NCBI RefSeq assembly: GCF_002954775.1
Contig: NZ_PJME01000009.1
Location: 62,001 to 126,000, forward strand
DNA: 64,000 nt
Reading direction: 5' to 3'
Origin: Streptomyces geranii
GTDB taxonomy: Bacteria > Actinomycetota > Actinomycetes > Streptomycetales > Streptomycetaceae
The notes under the pieces were generated by a model. It was not told the DNA's origin and made no database searches. It was given only the letters and a program-made list of their open reading frames with translations. Every line of letters starts with the position of its first letter. Within the stretch, counting starts at the first letter, position 1. The translations under genes were made by a program, and so were the position numbers. This document shows, one piece after another, positions 24,042-32,723 of this stretch.

Positions 24042-24814
24042 TGGAACCTGACACAACTGGCAGTGCGGTGGTCACGGGACGGGCGAACCGCCTCGTGACC
24101 ACCGGCTGCCTGACCATCCTGATCGCGCTGATCATCGTTCTCGGCATCGTCGTCTCCTGGTTGTGGTACCGGACCTGGCACGACGAGAACGTCAACAGCG
24201 AGCGCGAGGAGAAGGTACTCGCATCGCTCCTGCAGCAGGCCCGTGATACGGCAGACGCCACGGCCCGCGCACTCGACACGAGCGGCACCACCGACGCCGA
24301 CGCACTCACCGAGGTGATCTGGCGCCATACCGAAGCACCCGTGATCACCTACGACACGTCCCGCCGGGAGTTCACCGCCACAGCCGCAAAATCCGCCCAG
24401 TACGACGAAGAGGTCATCGTCCCCGGAGGGGGGCCCGTCGAGATGACCCGGTGTTTCGTCTTCACCTACATCCACCGCCTCGGCCAGGAGTGGACGTCGC
24501 GGGTTTCCGAGCGGGACGACAAGATGTGTCGTCCAGGCACCGATGTCGGAGGCATGGTCCGCCTGGCATTGACGCGCGTTTCGAACATGTACGCCGAGGA
24601 CCTGACGCGCGCCGGGGTACAGAAGGTCCTCGACCCCACCGGAAGGCGCTTCTACGACGTCAGGAACGTGGTGCGCGGCGGGGACACGGTGACCGTCTTC
24701 GTCCTCGTCTCCAGTTCGGAGGGAGCGGTCGAACAGTGCTACCGCTTCACCCGGCCCGTCTACGGGGACGACAGACAGGGCTCCGCCACCGCAGTTCCCG
24801 CATTGTCCTGCTGA
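24041..24814 (+). CDS. Single-pass membrane protein, hypothetical
   Basis: A 257-residue protein. After a short cytoplasmic N-terminus, one transmembrane helix (about residues 23-44, LTILIALIIVLGIVVSWLW) anchors an extracytoplasmic domain of about 210 residues. That domain has spaced cysteines (near TRCFVF, KMCRP, EQCYRF and the final Cys) that could form disulfides. No family recognised. The GTG start shares a base with the stop of the SGNH/transglycosylase gene, so the two are translationally coupled and may work together at the cell surface. Confidence 0.65.
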   Translation: MEPDTTGSAVVTGRANRLVTTGCLTILIALIIVLGIVVSWLWYRTWHDENVNSEREEKVLASLLQQARDTADATARALDTSGTTDADALTEVIWRHTEAPVITYDTSRREFTATAAKSAQYDEEVIVPGGGPVEMTRCFVFTYIHRLGQEWTSRVSERDDKMCRPGTDVGGMVRLALTRVSNMYAEDLTRAGVQKVLDPTGRRFYDVRNVVRGGDTVTVFVLVSSSEGAVEQCYRFTRPVYGDDRQGSATAVPALSC

Positions 24815-24819
24815 GCCCC

Positions 24820-25107
24820 TCAGTACTCGCTTTCAGGGCGACGACCGCGTGTTGCCTGCGCCCTGTTGCGCAGCACGTTCGTGGCGATACCCAGCAGCCA
24901 GGGCCTGACGCCGACCACCTCACCCCGCAACTTGGCGCGCAACCGCCATGCCTCCAGGCAGGTCAGTGACATCACATCCTCGGCGACGGCCCAGTCGCCC
25001 GTTGTGCGTAGGGCATGGGCGTAGACCACCCGCGCATGTTGATCGAAGATCTCGGCGAACGCATCGCGCTCACCGGACCTCACCCGCTCGTTCAGTGAAG
25101 ACTCCAC
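24820..25107 (-). pseudogene. Truncated ECF sigma factor (region 2 only)
   Basis: Ninety-five codons starting MESSLNERVRSGERDAFAE encode sigma region 2, including the AVAEDVMSLTCLEAWR helix and WLLGIATNVLRNRAR-like ending. They stop at ESEY just after region 2. Region 4, needed to read the -35 element, is absent and no continuation was found downstream. It converges on the membrane protein gene with five bases between stops. Probably a truncated relic, although a free region 2 could in principle compete for core polymerase. Confidence 0.65.
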
Positions 25108-25241
25108 GCCTGCAAGTGTCCGCAGAGCTCAGCCGGTTCCACTTCCGTTCCGGACAATCGACTCTGCGTCTTCACCGGCAGCAGCATCCGGATCTTGAAC
25201 GGACAGTGAAAGTGCCCTCTGGACTGGGAAGATGAGGCGCG

Positions 25242-25484
25242 GTGAAGAGATCTGCAGTCTTCGGAGTCGTGTCGATTTTCTTGCCGGGCAGTTTTTGTCT
25301 CCGCAGCAGCCCACGGCCGGAACCGAAGACCGCACCGGGCCGTCAGCCGAGGGTGTCTTCCGGCGAGCGCACCCCCGATGCGGCCCTCGCCAAGATGTGC
25401 ATCGGCTCGCGGTGGGGCAACACGGCACTGATTCCTAATGCTGTCTGTCAAGCCGAGGGAGCGGTGGGCGGCACGGCTTGGTAG
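25242..25484 (+). CDS. Possible exported small protein whose end runs into the IS110 remnant
   Basis: A GTG with GAGG upstream opens an 80-codon frame with a signal-peptide-like start (KRSAVFGVVSIFLPGSFC). The frame ends inside the 3' part of the opposing transposase gene, so it could be a gene truncated by that element. No family recognised. The rest of the 25108-25447 gap holds no other supported gene. Confidence 0.25.
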   Translation: MKRSAVFGVVSIFLPGSFCLRSSPRPEPKTAPGRQPRVSSGERTPDAALAKMCIGSRWGNTALIPNAVCQAEGAVGGTAW

Positions 25485-26614
25485 GTCCGTCGATCGCGCA
25501 GGAGGGCCCAGAGGACGTTGACCCGGCGGCGGGCCAGGGCGAGAACGGCCTGGATGTGGCGCTTGCCTTCGGAGCGTTTGCGGTCGTAGAACCGGCGGGA
25601 GTCCTCGCAGTGTCGGATGCTGAACAACGCGGAGGTGTAGAAGACTCGTTGGAGTCGGCGGTTGTAGCGTCGTGGGCGGCGGAGGTTGCCGCTGATCTTG
25701 CCGGAGTCGCGGGGAACAGGAGCAACGCCGCCGAAGCCGGCGAGGCGGTCAGGAGTGCCGAAGAAACTCATGTCCCCGCCGGTCGCGGCAAGGAACTCAG
25801 CACCGAGGATCACGCCCAGGCCGGGCATGCTGGTGATCACTTCGAAGTCCCGATGTTCGCGAAACCGGGCCTCGATCGCCTTGTCGAGCTCGGCGACCTG
25901 CTGGTTGAGGGTCATCACTTTCCGCGCGAGTGCGTGCACCATCTGGGCGGTCAGTTGTTCGCCGGGCAGGCTGGTGTACTGGCGTCCGGCGGCCTCCAGA
26001 GCTGTCTCGGCGAGCCGGTCAGGGCGCAGGACCTTGCGGTTGCGCAGCCAGGTCTCGAGCCTCTTCTTCCCTGTCCGGCGCAGGGAGGCCGGGGTCTGGT
26101 AGCCGGTGAGCAGCATGAGTGGGCCGGTGTTGGTGAGGTCCAGTGCCCGTTCCAGGCCGGGGAAGAGGATCACCTCCAGAGGGTCGTCCGCATCGTCTGG
26201 GTAGGGGGTCTGATCCAGCAGGGCAATGGAGCGGCTCAGCTGCGCGTAGGCGTCCTCCTGCCACGGGCCCTGGTGGTGGATGGTCCGCTGCAGATACCCC
26301 TCCCAGCGCTCCATGCCTTCCGGTTCCTGGGTGACCGGGTCGTCTAGGGCCAGGAACAGGTCGAGAATCTGACCGAGGTCCGCGTTGGTCGCGCTGGGTC
26401 GGCCGTCCCGGCCCCGAGCCAGAGAGGCCCAGGCCGCGTCGAGCAGGGCCCACGGTGCATACAGGCTGAGGCCCTGGGCGGCCAGGTCACGGACGGGCGG
26501 AAGGCTGGCGCTGGTGGCCGCGATCAACTGCGTCAGCGAGTTCGGGTCGTGACGTAGGACCCGCTCGAAGTACTTGGTCTCCGGAACGGGGTAGCGGGAG
26601 AGGGTTCGCCGCAT
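25448..26614 (-). pseudogene. Chimera: unrelated N-terminus fused in frame to the C-terminal half of an IS110 transposase
   Basis: Residues from about 150 to the end (LFPGLERALDL..., SMPGLGVILGAEFLAATGGD, RLAGFGGVAPVPRDSGK, RRYNRRLQRVFYTSAL) are typical of the transposase IS116/IS110/IS902 C-terminal domain. Residues 1-149 are not the usual DEDD/RuvC-like catalytic domain but a different protein I do not recognise, opening MRRTLSRYPVPETKYFERVL. The joint is near 26167. Without the DEDD domain it cannot transpose, yet the fused frame is uninterrupted for 388 codons. It most likely arose by insertion or deletion that joined a truncated IS to a host gene. Confidence 0.72.
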
Positions 26615-26962
26615 ACCTGAAGATATTCCGCCTCTACCGAGCGGGTGCGCGACGGGTTTTCCCGCACCGGGCGCCTAGGTCCGTCCGCCGCTCGCTGGAT
26701 GACCGTGCGCCGGGTGATGACGGTGTCCGCGGACCGTGAGGAGCGGGTGCTTGGCTACCGGCCGCAGGGAACACCGGCACAGTGGTTGTCGGTGAGAACG
26801 AACGTGGTCCGGGTGGCGCGCGCGTGCCGACCCGGTTCTCGTACTCGTCCCGGGCCTTGTGCTGGGCGGGGACCGTCCGGGCGCCCGGGGAGCCGACCGT
26901 GATCAATCTCAGCGCCAACTGCCGTACCAGTCCCGAGACCGCCGGTTCGTACACTGCTGAGG
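26615..26962. other. Intergenic stretch with no supported gene
   Basis: About 350 bases between the chimeric transposase and the AraC-type regulator. Several frames are open, as always in such GC-rich DNA, but none has a convincing start, codon pattern or recognisable product. The last bases must hold the promoter of the regulator. Confidence 0.5.
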
Positions 26963-27799
26963 GTGGAAGACCATACGGCCACCAGGATCTGTGCACGTCC
27001 GGCGCCCGCCTTGCGGCGGTACGTCGGCTCGTATGTCGGTTTCGATCTTCGTGGGTTCCCGGCGGGGGTGCACTGCGGTCCGCCGGGCCGCGTGCTCACT
27101 GCGGTGATCAGTCTGTCCGGCCCCCTGGAGGTGGCGGCGGGCGTCGACGACGGGTCACCGGTCACCCGATTCGGCAGCGTGGCCGGCGGTCTGATGCGCC
27201 GGTCCGTCGCGATCCACCACGACGGACGCCAGGAAGGCGTGAAGGTGTCGCTGACACTGCTCGGGGCCCGGGCCGTCTACGGCATGCCCGCCGCGGATCT
27301 CGCCCACCGACTGGTCCCACTCGACGAGCTTCTCGGAGCGCTCGGCGTCGAGCTGGTCGACCGGCTCCGCGCGGCGACGACATGGGCCGCGCGGTTCTCC
27401 GCGCTGGACGAGTTGCTCCTGCGAGCCGTCGGCCGCGGCGCCGTCGGCGACCCCGTGTCCTGGGTGCGCCCTGAGGTGGCCGAGGCATGGCGCCGCCTCC
27501 TGGCCGCGCGGGGCCGCGTCCAGGTTGGGGCGATCGCCGCAGAACTGGGCTGGAGCCGTCGGTACCTCACCGAGCGGTTTCGCGGTGAGGTGGGCCTGTC
27601 GCCGAAGACCTTCGCCCGGGTTCTGCGCTTCGAGCACGCGCACGAACTGGCCACCATGCACGACCCGCTTCCGTGGGCCGATGTGGCGACCGTCTCCGGC
27701 TACGCCGACCAGGCCCATCTCGTCCGGGACTGGAGCGAGTTCACGGGCCGATCGCCGACAGCATGGCGTCGCGGCGAAGTCCTGCTCGGGACTGAGTAG
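26963..27799 (+). CDS. AraC-family transcriptional regulator
   Basis: A 278-residue protein. The N-terminal ~150 residues form a ligand-type domain starting with RPAPALRRYVGSYVGFDLRG. The C-terminal ~100 residues are the double helix-turn-helix AraC domain, with IAAELGWSRRYLTERFRGEVGLSPKTF-like and VATVSGYADQAHLVRDW segments. It starts at GTG after GAGG. The small cupin and hydrolase genes downstream on the same strand are its likely targets. The ligand is unknown. Confidence 0.87.
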   Translation: MEDHTATRICARPAPALRRYVGSYVGFDLRGFPAGVHCGPPGRVLTAVISLSGPLEVAAGVDDGSPVTRFGSVAGGLMRRSVAIHHDGRQEGVKVSLTLLGARAVYGMPAADLAHRLVPLDELLGALGVELVDRLRAATTWAARFSALDELLLRAVGRGAVGDPVSWVRPEVAEAWRRLLAARGRVQVGAIAAELGWSRRYLTERFRGEVGLSPKTFARVLRFEHAHELATMHDPLPWADVATVSGYADQAHLVRDWSEFTGRSPTAWRRGEVLLGTE

Positions 27800-27882
27800 T
27801 CGCCGACCGGCCGCCCATCGCGTCGGCTTCCGTTCCCTTTCCTTCAAGACCACCTCATTGCTGTCCTGTGACGATCGTCGGC

Positions 27883-28350
27883 ATGAGACTCGTCAATCAC
27901 GAACCCAACGCCATCGACCTGCGGACCACCCCCGTGCACCTCGGGCTGGGGTCGAGAGCGAAACCCGTCGAGGGCTTCGCCTGGGACCCGGAGGTGCTTC
28001 ATGCCTACAGCGCCGCGGTCGCGGCGGACGGCGCTGAGGGCCGGATGGTGACGATCTTCGACGGCGACGGCCTCGGCGGCCATTGGGAGCGCCACCCCGC
28101 CGGCGACGAACTGGTCGTCTGCCTCAGCGGATCGGTGACGGTCACCCGCGATGTGGACGGAGGGCCCGACCGGGTTGTGCTCGGGCCGGGCGAGGCCACC
28201 GTCAACCCGGCCGGGTCATGGCACGCGGTCGACATGGCGGGACCGGCGTCCATCCTGACCATCACCGCCGGCCTCGGCACCGACCACCGTCCCCGGACCG
28301 AAGCCCGCCCGACCGAGCACGCCGGCACGTCCGGCCCGCGAACACCGTGA
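27883..28350 (+). CDS. Cupin-domain protein
   Basis: A 155-residue single-domain cupin. Visible are HWERHPAGDELVVCLSG in the first cupin motif and PGEATVNPAGSWHAVDM in the second, with candidate metal-binding His and Glu residues. Such proteins act as small dioxygenases, isomerases or ligand binders. The ATG at 27883 was chosen; a GTG at 27868 is also in frame. The stop overlaps the next start (GTGA), so it is translated together with the SGNH hydrolase downstream. Confidence 0.78.
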   Translation: MRLVNHEPNAIDLRTTPVHLGLGSRAKPVEGFAWDPEVLHAYSAAVAADGAEGRMVTIFDGDGLGGHWERHPAGDELVVCLSGSVTVTRDVDGGPDRVVLGPGEATVNPAGSWHAVDMAGPASILTITAGLGTDHRPRTEARPTEHAGTSGPRTP

Positions 28351-29066
28351 CGACCCGTGTCGCGTGCCTCGGCGACAGCCTCACCCGCGCGCAACTCAGC
28401 GTCGACTACCTGGACCTTCTCGAACGACGCCGACCTCCCGGCGACGTGCAGCTTGCCCGCTTCGGCGTCAACGGCGACTTCGCCCACAACCTCTCACGGC
28501 GCCTCGATGCCGTCGTCGCGGACCCACCCGACGTGATCACCGTGCTGATCGGGACCAACGACGCCCGAGCAAGCCTCGCCGGCTACCCCGTCGAGCGGGC
28601 CATGAAGCGCAAACAACTCCCCGAGCGCCCGTCGGCCGGCTGGTTCCAGCAGTGCCTGGGAGCCGTCGTCGAACGGCTGCGAACGCAGACCGACGCGACG
28701 ATCGCCCTGCTGTCCCTCCCGGTCCTCGGCCAACAACTCGACGGAGCCGCGGCGCGGGCATCACAGGCCTACAGCCGCATGATCGCCGAGGTCGCGACCA
28801 CCAACAAGGCGACCTACCTCCCGCTCCACGAACGCCAGACCGAGGAACTACGCCAGGCGGACCCGCCGCCGATCCCCTACCGGGGCCCGACGCCCGCAGC
28901 GAGCGTCAGCGTCCTCGTCCAGCGCGCCTTGCTGCGCCGCAGCCTCGACACGATCTCACGGCGCCGGGGTCTCGTGCTCACGACCGACCACATCCATCAG
29001 AACAGCCGCGGCGCCGCCCTTGTCGCCGAGGTCATCGACACCTGGCTCCCGACCCGGAGCGCGTAG
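28347..29066 (+). CDS. SGNH/GDSL hydrolase (cytoplasmic)
   Basis: A 239-residue SGNH-fold esterase/lipase. Block I is CLGDSLTRA with nucleophile Ser at about residue 11. Block II Gly is in RFGVNGDF, block III Asn in IGTNDAR, and block V DHIHQNSRG supplies Asp and His. No signal peptide is present, so it acts inside the cell on a small ester, unlike the large secreted SGNH protein upstream. Translationally coupled to the cupin gene. Confidence 0.85.
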   Translation: MTTRVACLGDSLTRAQLSVDYLDLLERRRPPGDVQLARFGVNGDFAHNLSRRLDAVVADPPDVITVLIGTNDARASLAGYPVERAMKRKQLPERPSAGWFQQCLGAVVERLRTQTDATIALLSLPVLGQQLDGAAARASQAYSRMIAEVATTNKATYLPLHERQTEELRQADPPPIPYRGPTPAASVSVLVQRALLRRSLDTISRRRGLVLTTDHIHQNSRGAALVAEVIDTWLPTRSA

Positions 29067-29378
29067 CCGGTTCCGGCGGCGGCCCCTTTCCAGCGGATTC
29101 GGTTCCCACCCCTACCGGGCAGGCAACGACGACCGGACCATCTCGAACGCTCTCGGCTACCACGACAAAACCACCACCCGCCGGCTCGACGAGACCGGCG
29201 GGACCTGGAGCCGATACGCCGTTGGGGATCACACACGGTCACCGGCAGGTTGGGTTCGTCATTTCACACCCGAGGTAAACCTCCAGGGGTGCTGCTCACG
29301 GGTAGACAGCGCAGGGCAGAGGCTCATCCCGCACGGGATTTCCCAGGGAGTTTCCAGGGACTTTCCGTGGCGTAAGCA
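29067..29378 (+). other. Island right end: unidentified gene fragment, no intact gene
   Basis: About 310 bases between the hydrolase and the sdaA terminator region. One plus-strand frame (about 29112-29230) reads GNDDRTISNALGYHDKTTTR followed by a TWSRYAVGDHTR-like segment. It looks like the conserved tail of some streptomycete protein, but I cannot name it and it has no start of its own. It is probably another relic left at the island border. Confidence 0.35.
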
Positions 29379-29454
29379 GGGAAGGCCCTGATAGGGCTGA
29401 CAGATAAGAACGCGCTGGTCAGGACCCACCCCCTCAGCACTCGATGATGTTCAC
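29379..29454 (-). repeat. sdaA 3' end and terminator, right att-like copy
   Basis: This is the authentic end of sdaA (AVNIIEC-stop) plus the following terminator-like sequence, and it matches 18190-18268. The stem bases GGCCCTGA are followed later by TCAGGACC, so the hairpin is kept with one mismatch. It is the right-hand partner of the island-bracketing pair. Confidence 0.75.
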
Positions 29455-30801
29455 CGCAAGCCCCCCGCGAGCCGTCTCCTTGTACTTCACACTCATGTCG
29501 GCCCCCGTCTCCTTCATCGTCTTGATGACCTTGTCCAGCGACACCTTGTGCGACCCGTCCCCCCGCATCGCCATCCGCGCCGCGGTCACCGCCTTCACCG
29601 CCGCCATGCCGTTGCGCTCGATGCACGGGATCTGGACCAGGCCGCCCACCGGATCGCAGGTCAGGCCGAGGTTGTGCTCCATGCCGATCTCCGCCGCGTT
29701 CTCCACCTGCTCCGGACTCCCGCCCAGCACCTCCGCCAGCGCTCCCGCCGCCATCGAGCAGGCCGAGCCGACCTCGCCCTGGCAGCCGACCTCCGCGCCG
29801 GAGATGGACGCGTTCTCCTTGAACAGCATGCCGATCGCGCCCGCGGCCAGCATGAAGCGGACCACGCCGTCCTCGTCGGCGCCCGGCACGAAGTTGATGT
29901 AGTAGTGCAGGACCGCCGGGATGATGCCCGCGGCGCCGTTCGTCGGGGCCGTGACCACCCGGCCGCCCGCCGCGTTCTCCTCGTTCACCGCCATCGCGTA
30001 GAGCGTGATCCACTCCATCGCCCGCGCCAACGGCTCGCCCTCCGCCCGGAGTTGGCGGGCCGACATGGCCGCCCGGCGGCGGACGCGCAGGCCGCCCGGC
30101 AGGATGCCCTCCCTGGACATGCCCCGCGACACGCACGCCTGCATCACCCGCCAGATGTCCAGCAGCCCGGAGCGGATCTCGTCCTCGGTGCGCCAGGCGC
30201 GCTCGTTCTCCAGCATCAGGGCGGAGATCGACAGGCCCGTTTCCCCCGCCAGGCGCAGCAGTTCGTCGCCCGTGCGGAAGGGGTACTTCAGCGGGGTGTC
30301 GTCGAGCTTGATCCGGTCCGCGCCCACCGCGTCCTCGTCGACGACGAATCCGCCGCCCACCGAGTAGTACGTCTTCGACAGCAGCTCGGCGCCCGCGGCG
30401 TCGTACGCCCACAGGGTCATGCCGTTCGCGTGGTAGGGGAGTGTCTTACGGCGGTGCAGGACCAGGTCGTCGTCGAAGGAGAAGGCGATCTCGTGGTCGT
30501 CCAACAACCTCAGACGGCCCGACTCCTTGATCTGCTCGACCCGTACGTCCGCGCCCTCCACGTCCACCGTGCGCGGCGAGGCGCCCTCCAGGCCCAGCAG
30601 CACCGCCTTCGGGGTGCCGTGGCCGTGGCCGGTCGCGCCCAGCGAGCCGTACAGCTCCGCCCGGACCGACGCCACCGCCCCGAGGACCTCCTCGCCCCGC
30701 AGCCGGCGGGCGAACAGCCGGGCCGCGCGCATCGGGCCGACCGTGTGGGAGCTGGACGGGCCGATGCCGATCGAGAACAGGTCGAAGACCGATACGGCCA
30801 C
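29434..30801 (-). CDS. sdaA: L-serine ammonia-lyase (iron-sulfur serine dehydratase)
   Basis: A 455-residue single-chain L-serine dehydratase converting serine to pyruvate and ammonia. The beta domain comes first (VFDLFSIGIGPSSSHTVGPM), then the alpha domain with the iron-sulfur cysteines: the Cys in EVGCQGEVGSACSM, CDPVGG and IPCIERN. The family's usual C-terminal Cys is seen in NIIEC. It starts at GTG. It is last in the gcvT-gcvH-glyA-sdaA series and helps drain serine made from glycine. Its 3' end is where the island to the left is joined. Confidence 0.96.
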   Translation of the reverse strand: MAVSVFDLFSIGIGPSSSHTVGPMRAARLFARRLRGEEVLGAVASVRAELYGSLGATGHGHGTPKAVLLGLEGASPRTVDVEGADVRVEQIKESGRLRLLDDHEIAFSFDDDLVLHRRKTLPYHANGMTLWAYDAAGAELLSKTYYSVGGGFVVDEDAVGADRIKLDDTPLKYPFRTGDELLRLAGETGLSISALMLENERAWRTEDEIRSGLLDIWRVMQACVSRGMSREGILPGGLRVRRRAAMSARQLRAEGEPLARAMEWITLYAMAVNEENAAGGRVVTAPTNGAAGIIPAVLHYYINFVPGADEDGVVRFMLAAGAIGMLFKENASISGAEVGCQGEVGSACSMAAGALAEVLGGSPEQVENAAEIGMEHNLGLTCDPVGGLVQIPCIERNGMAAVKAVTAARMAMRGDGSHKVSLDKVIKTMKETGADMSVKYKETARGGLAVNIIEC

Positions 30802-30887
30802 GGTGACTCCTCACAGAGGGCGGGGACACACGTCGTCGGGTGCCCCCGCCGGGACGAACTACTTGATCAGGCCGATCTCAGCCGACT

Positions 30888-32153
30888 TCAGGCTGACTTG
30901 AGGCCGGGGTACAGCGGGTGCTTGTCGGCCAGCGCCTGCACGCGGGCCTTCAGAGCGGTTGCGTCGTACGACGGCTTCAGGGTCTCCGCGATGACGTCCG
31001 CGACCTCCGTGAAGTCCTCCGCCGTGAAACCGCGGGTCGCCAGCGCCGGCGTACCGATCCGCAGGCCCGACGTCACCATCGGGGGACGCGGGTCGTTCGG
31101 GATCGCGTTCCGGTTGACGGTGATGCCGACCTCGTGGAGGCGGTCCTCCGCCTGCTTGCCGTCCAGTTCCGAGTCGCGCAGGTCGACGAGGACCAGGTGG
31201 ACGTCCGTACCGCCGGACAGCACGGACACGCCGTGCTCCGCGACGTCCGACCGCACCAGCCGCTCCGCGAGGAGCTGTGCACCCTCCACCGTACGCCGCT
31301 GGCGCTCCTTGAACTCCTCGCTCGCGGCGACCTTGAAGGAGACCGCCTTCGCCGCGATCACGTGCTCCAGGGGGCCGCCCTGGAAGCCCGGGAAGACGGA
31401 CGAGTTCAGCTTCTTCGCGAACTCCTGCTTGGCGAGGATGATCCCGCCGCGCGGGCCGCCCAGCGTCTTGTGGGTCGTCGAGGTGACGACGTCCGCGTAC
31501 GGCACCGGGTTCGGGTGCAGGCCCGCCGCGACCAGACCGGCGAAGTGCGCCATGTCGACCCAGAGGTAGGCCCCGACCTCGTCCGCGATCCGGCGGAACT
31601 CGGCGAAGTCCAGCTGCCTCGGGTACGCCGACCAGCCCGCGATGATCACCTTCGGGCGGTGCTCCTTGGCGAGCTGCTCCAGCTCGGCCATGTCGACCAG
31701 ACCGGCCTCGTCCACGTGGTAGGCGACCACGTCGAACTGCTTGCCGGAGAAGTTCAGCCGCATCCCGTGGGTGAGGTGGCCGCCGTGCGCCAGGTCCAGG
31801 CCGAGGATGGTGTCGCCGGGCTGGGCCAGCGCGAACAGCGCGGCCTGGTTGGCGGAGGCGCCCGAGTGCGGCTGGACGTTGGCGTACTCGGCGCCGAACA
31901 GCTCCTTGACCCGGTCGATCGCGATCTGCTCGGCGACGTCGACGTGCTCGCAGCCGCCGTAGTAGCGGCGCCCGGGGTAGCCCTCGGCGTACTTGTTGGT
32001 GAGGACCGAGCCCTGGGCCTCCATGACCGCGACCGGAGCGAAGTTCTCCGAGGCGATCATCTCCAGGGTGGACTGCTGGCGGTTCAGCTCGGCGTCGACG
32101 GCGGCGGCGATGTCCGGGTCCAGCTCGTGCAGGGGAGTGTTCAGAAGCGACAT
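30888..32153 (-). CDS. glyA: Serine hydroxymethyltransferase
   Basis: A 421-residue PLP enzyme that interconverts serine and glycine with tetrahydrofolate. Recognisable are the N-terminal LIASENFAPVAVMEAQGS-like segment, YPGRRYYGGCEHVD, QPHSGASANQAAL, and the PLP lysine motif VVTSTTHKTLGGPRGG. Length matches the family. It lies between gcvH and sdaA on the same strand and is presumably induced by glycine through the upstream riboswitch operon. Confidence 0.97.
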   Translation of the reverse strand: MSLLNTPLHELDPDIAAAVDAELNRQQSTLEMIASENFAPVAVMEAQGSVLTNKYAEGYPGRRYYGGCEHVDVAEQIAIDRVKELFGAEYANVQPHSGASANQAALFALAQPGDTILGLDLAHGGHLTHGMRLNFSGKQFDVVAYHVDEAGLVDMAELEQLAKEHRPKVIIAGWSAYPRQLDFAEFRRIADEVGAYLWVDMAHFAGLVAAGLHPNPVPYADVVTSTTHKTLGGPRGGIILAKQEFAKKLNSSVFPGFQGGPLEHVIAAKAVSFKVAASEEFKERQRRTVEGAQLLAERLVRSDVAEHGVSVLSGGTDVHLVLVDLRDSELDGKQAEDRLHEVGITVNRNAIPNDPRPPMVTSGLRIGTPALATRGFTAEDFTEVADVIAETLKPSYDATALKARVQALADKHPLYPGLKSA

Positions 32154-32228
32154 GGGGTCAGTACGTCCTTACGTCCTTGTGCCTGGCCTGGTGCGGGGCC
32201 TTGTGCGGGGAATCCCGGCCCGGTGATC

Positions 32229-32606
32229 TCAGCTGCCGGAGAACTCGGTGTACTCGTCCGCGGAGAGCAGGTCGCCCGGCTCGCCCGTGACCCGCACCTT
32301 GAAGAGCCAACCGCCGTCGAAGGGGGCCGAGTTCACCAGCGACGGGTCGTTGGAGACGTCCTCGTTGACCTCGGTGATCTCACCGGAGACCGGGGAGTAC
32401 AGATCGCTGACCGACTTGGTCGACTCCAGCTCACCGCAGGTCTCGCCCGCGGCCACCGTCGTACCCACCTCGGGAAGCTGGACGTACACGACATCGCCGA
32501 GCGCGTTGGCCGCGTGCTCGGTGATACCGACCGTCGAGACGCCGTCCTCGGCGCCCGACAGCCACTCGTGCTCCTTGCTGTAGCGCAGCTGCTGGGGGTT
32601 GCTCAT
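32229..32606 (-). CDS. gcvH: Glycine cleavage system H protein
   Basis: A 125-residue lipoyl carrier of the glycine cleavage complex. It has LRYSKEHEWLS at the N-terminus and the lipoylation segment GELESTKSVSDLYSPVSGEI, with the modified lysine in STKS. It shuttles the aminomethyl intermediate between P, T and L proteins. The ATG at 32606 was chosen because it gives the family's normal N-terminus. It is cotranscribed with gcvT and glyA; the P protein gene is not in the window. Confidence 0.97.
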   Translation of the reverse strand: MSNPQQLRYSKEHEWLSGAEDGVSTVGITEHAANALGDVVYVQLPEVGTTVAAGETCGELESTKSVSDLYSPVSGEITEVNEDVSNDPSLVNSAPFDGGWLFKVRVTGEPGDLLSADEYTEFSGS

Positions 32607-32723
32607 GGCCTGAATTCTCCTGTACGCGGGGGACTGGTCCTGCATGGGGTGTTACGGAGGGAAACTGGCTGCCCGTGAGCAGCCAGGACACGGGTCGCCG
32701 GCGACTCCCGAGTGGAACCCGGG

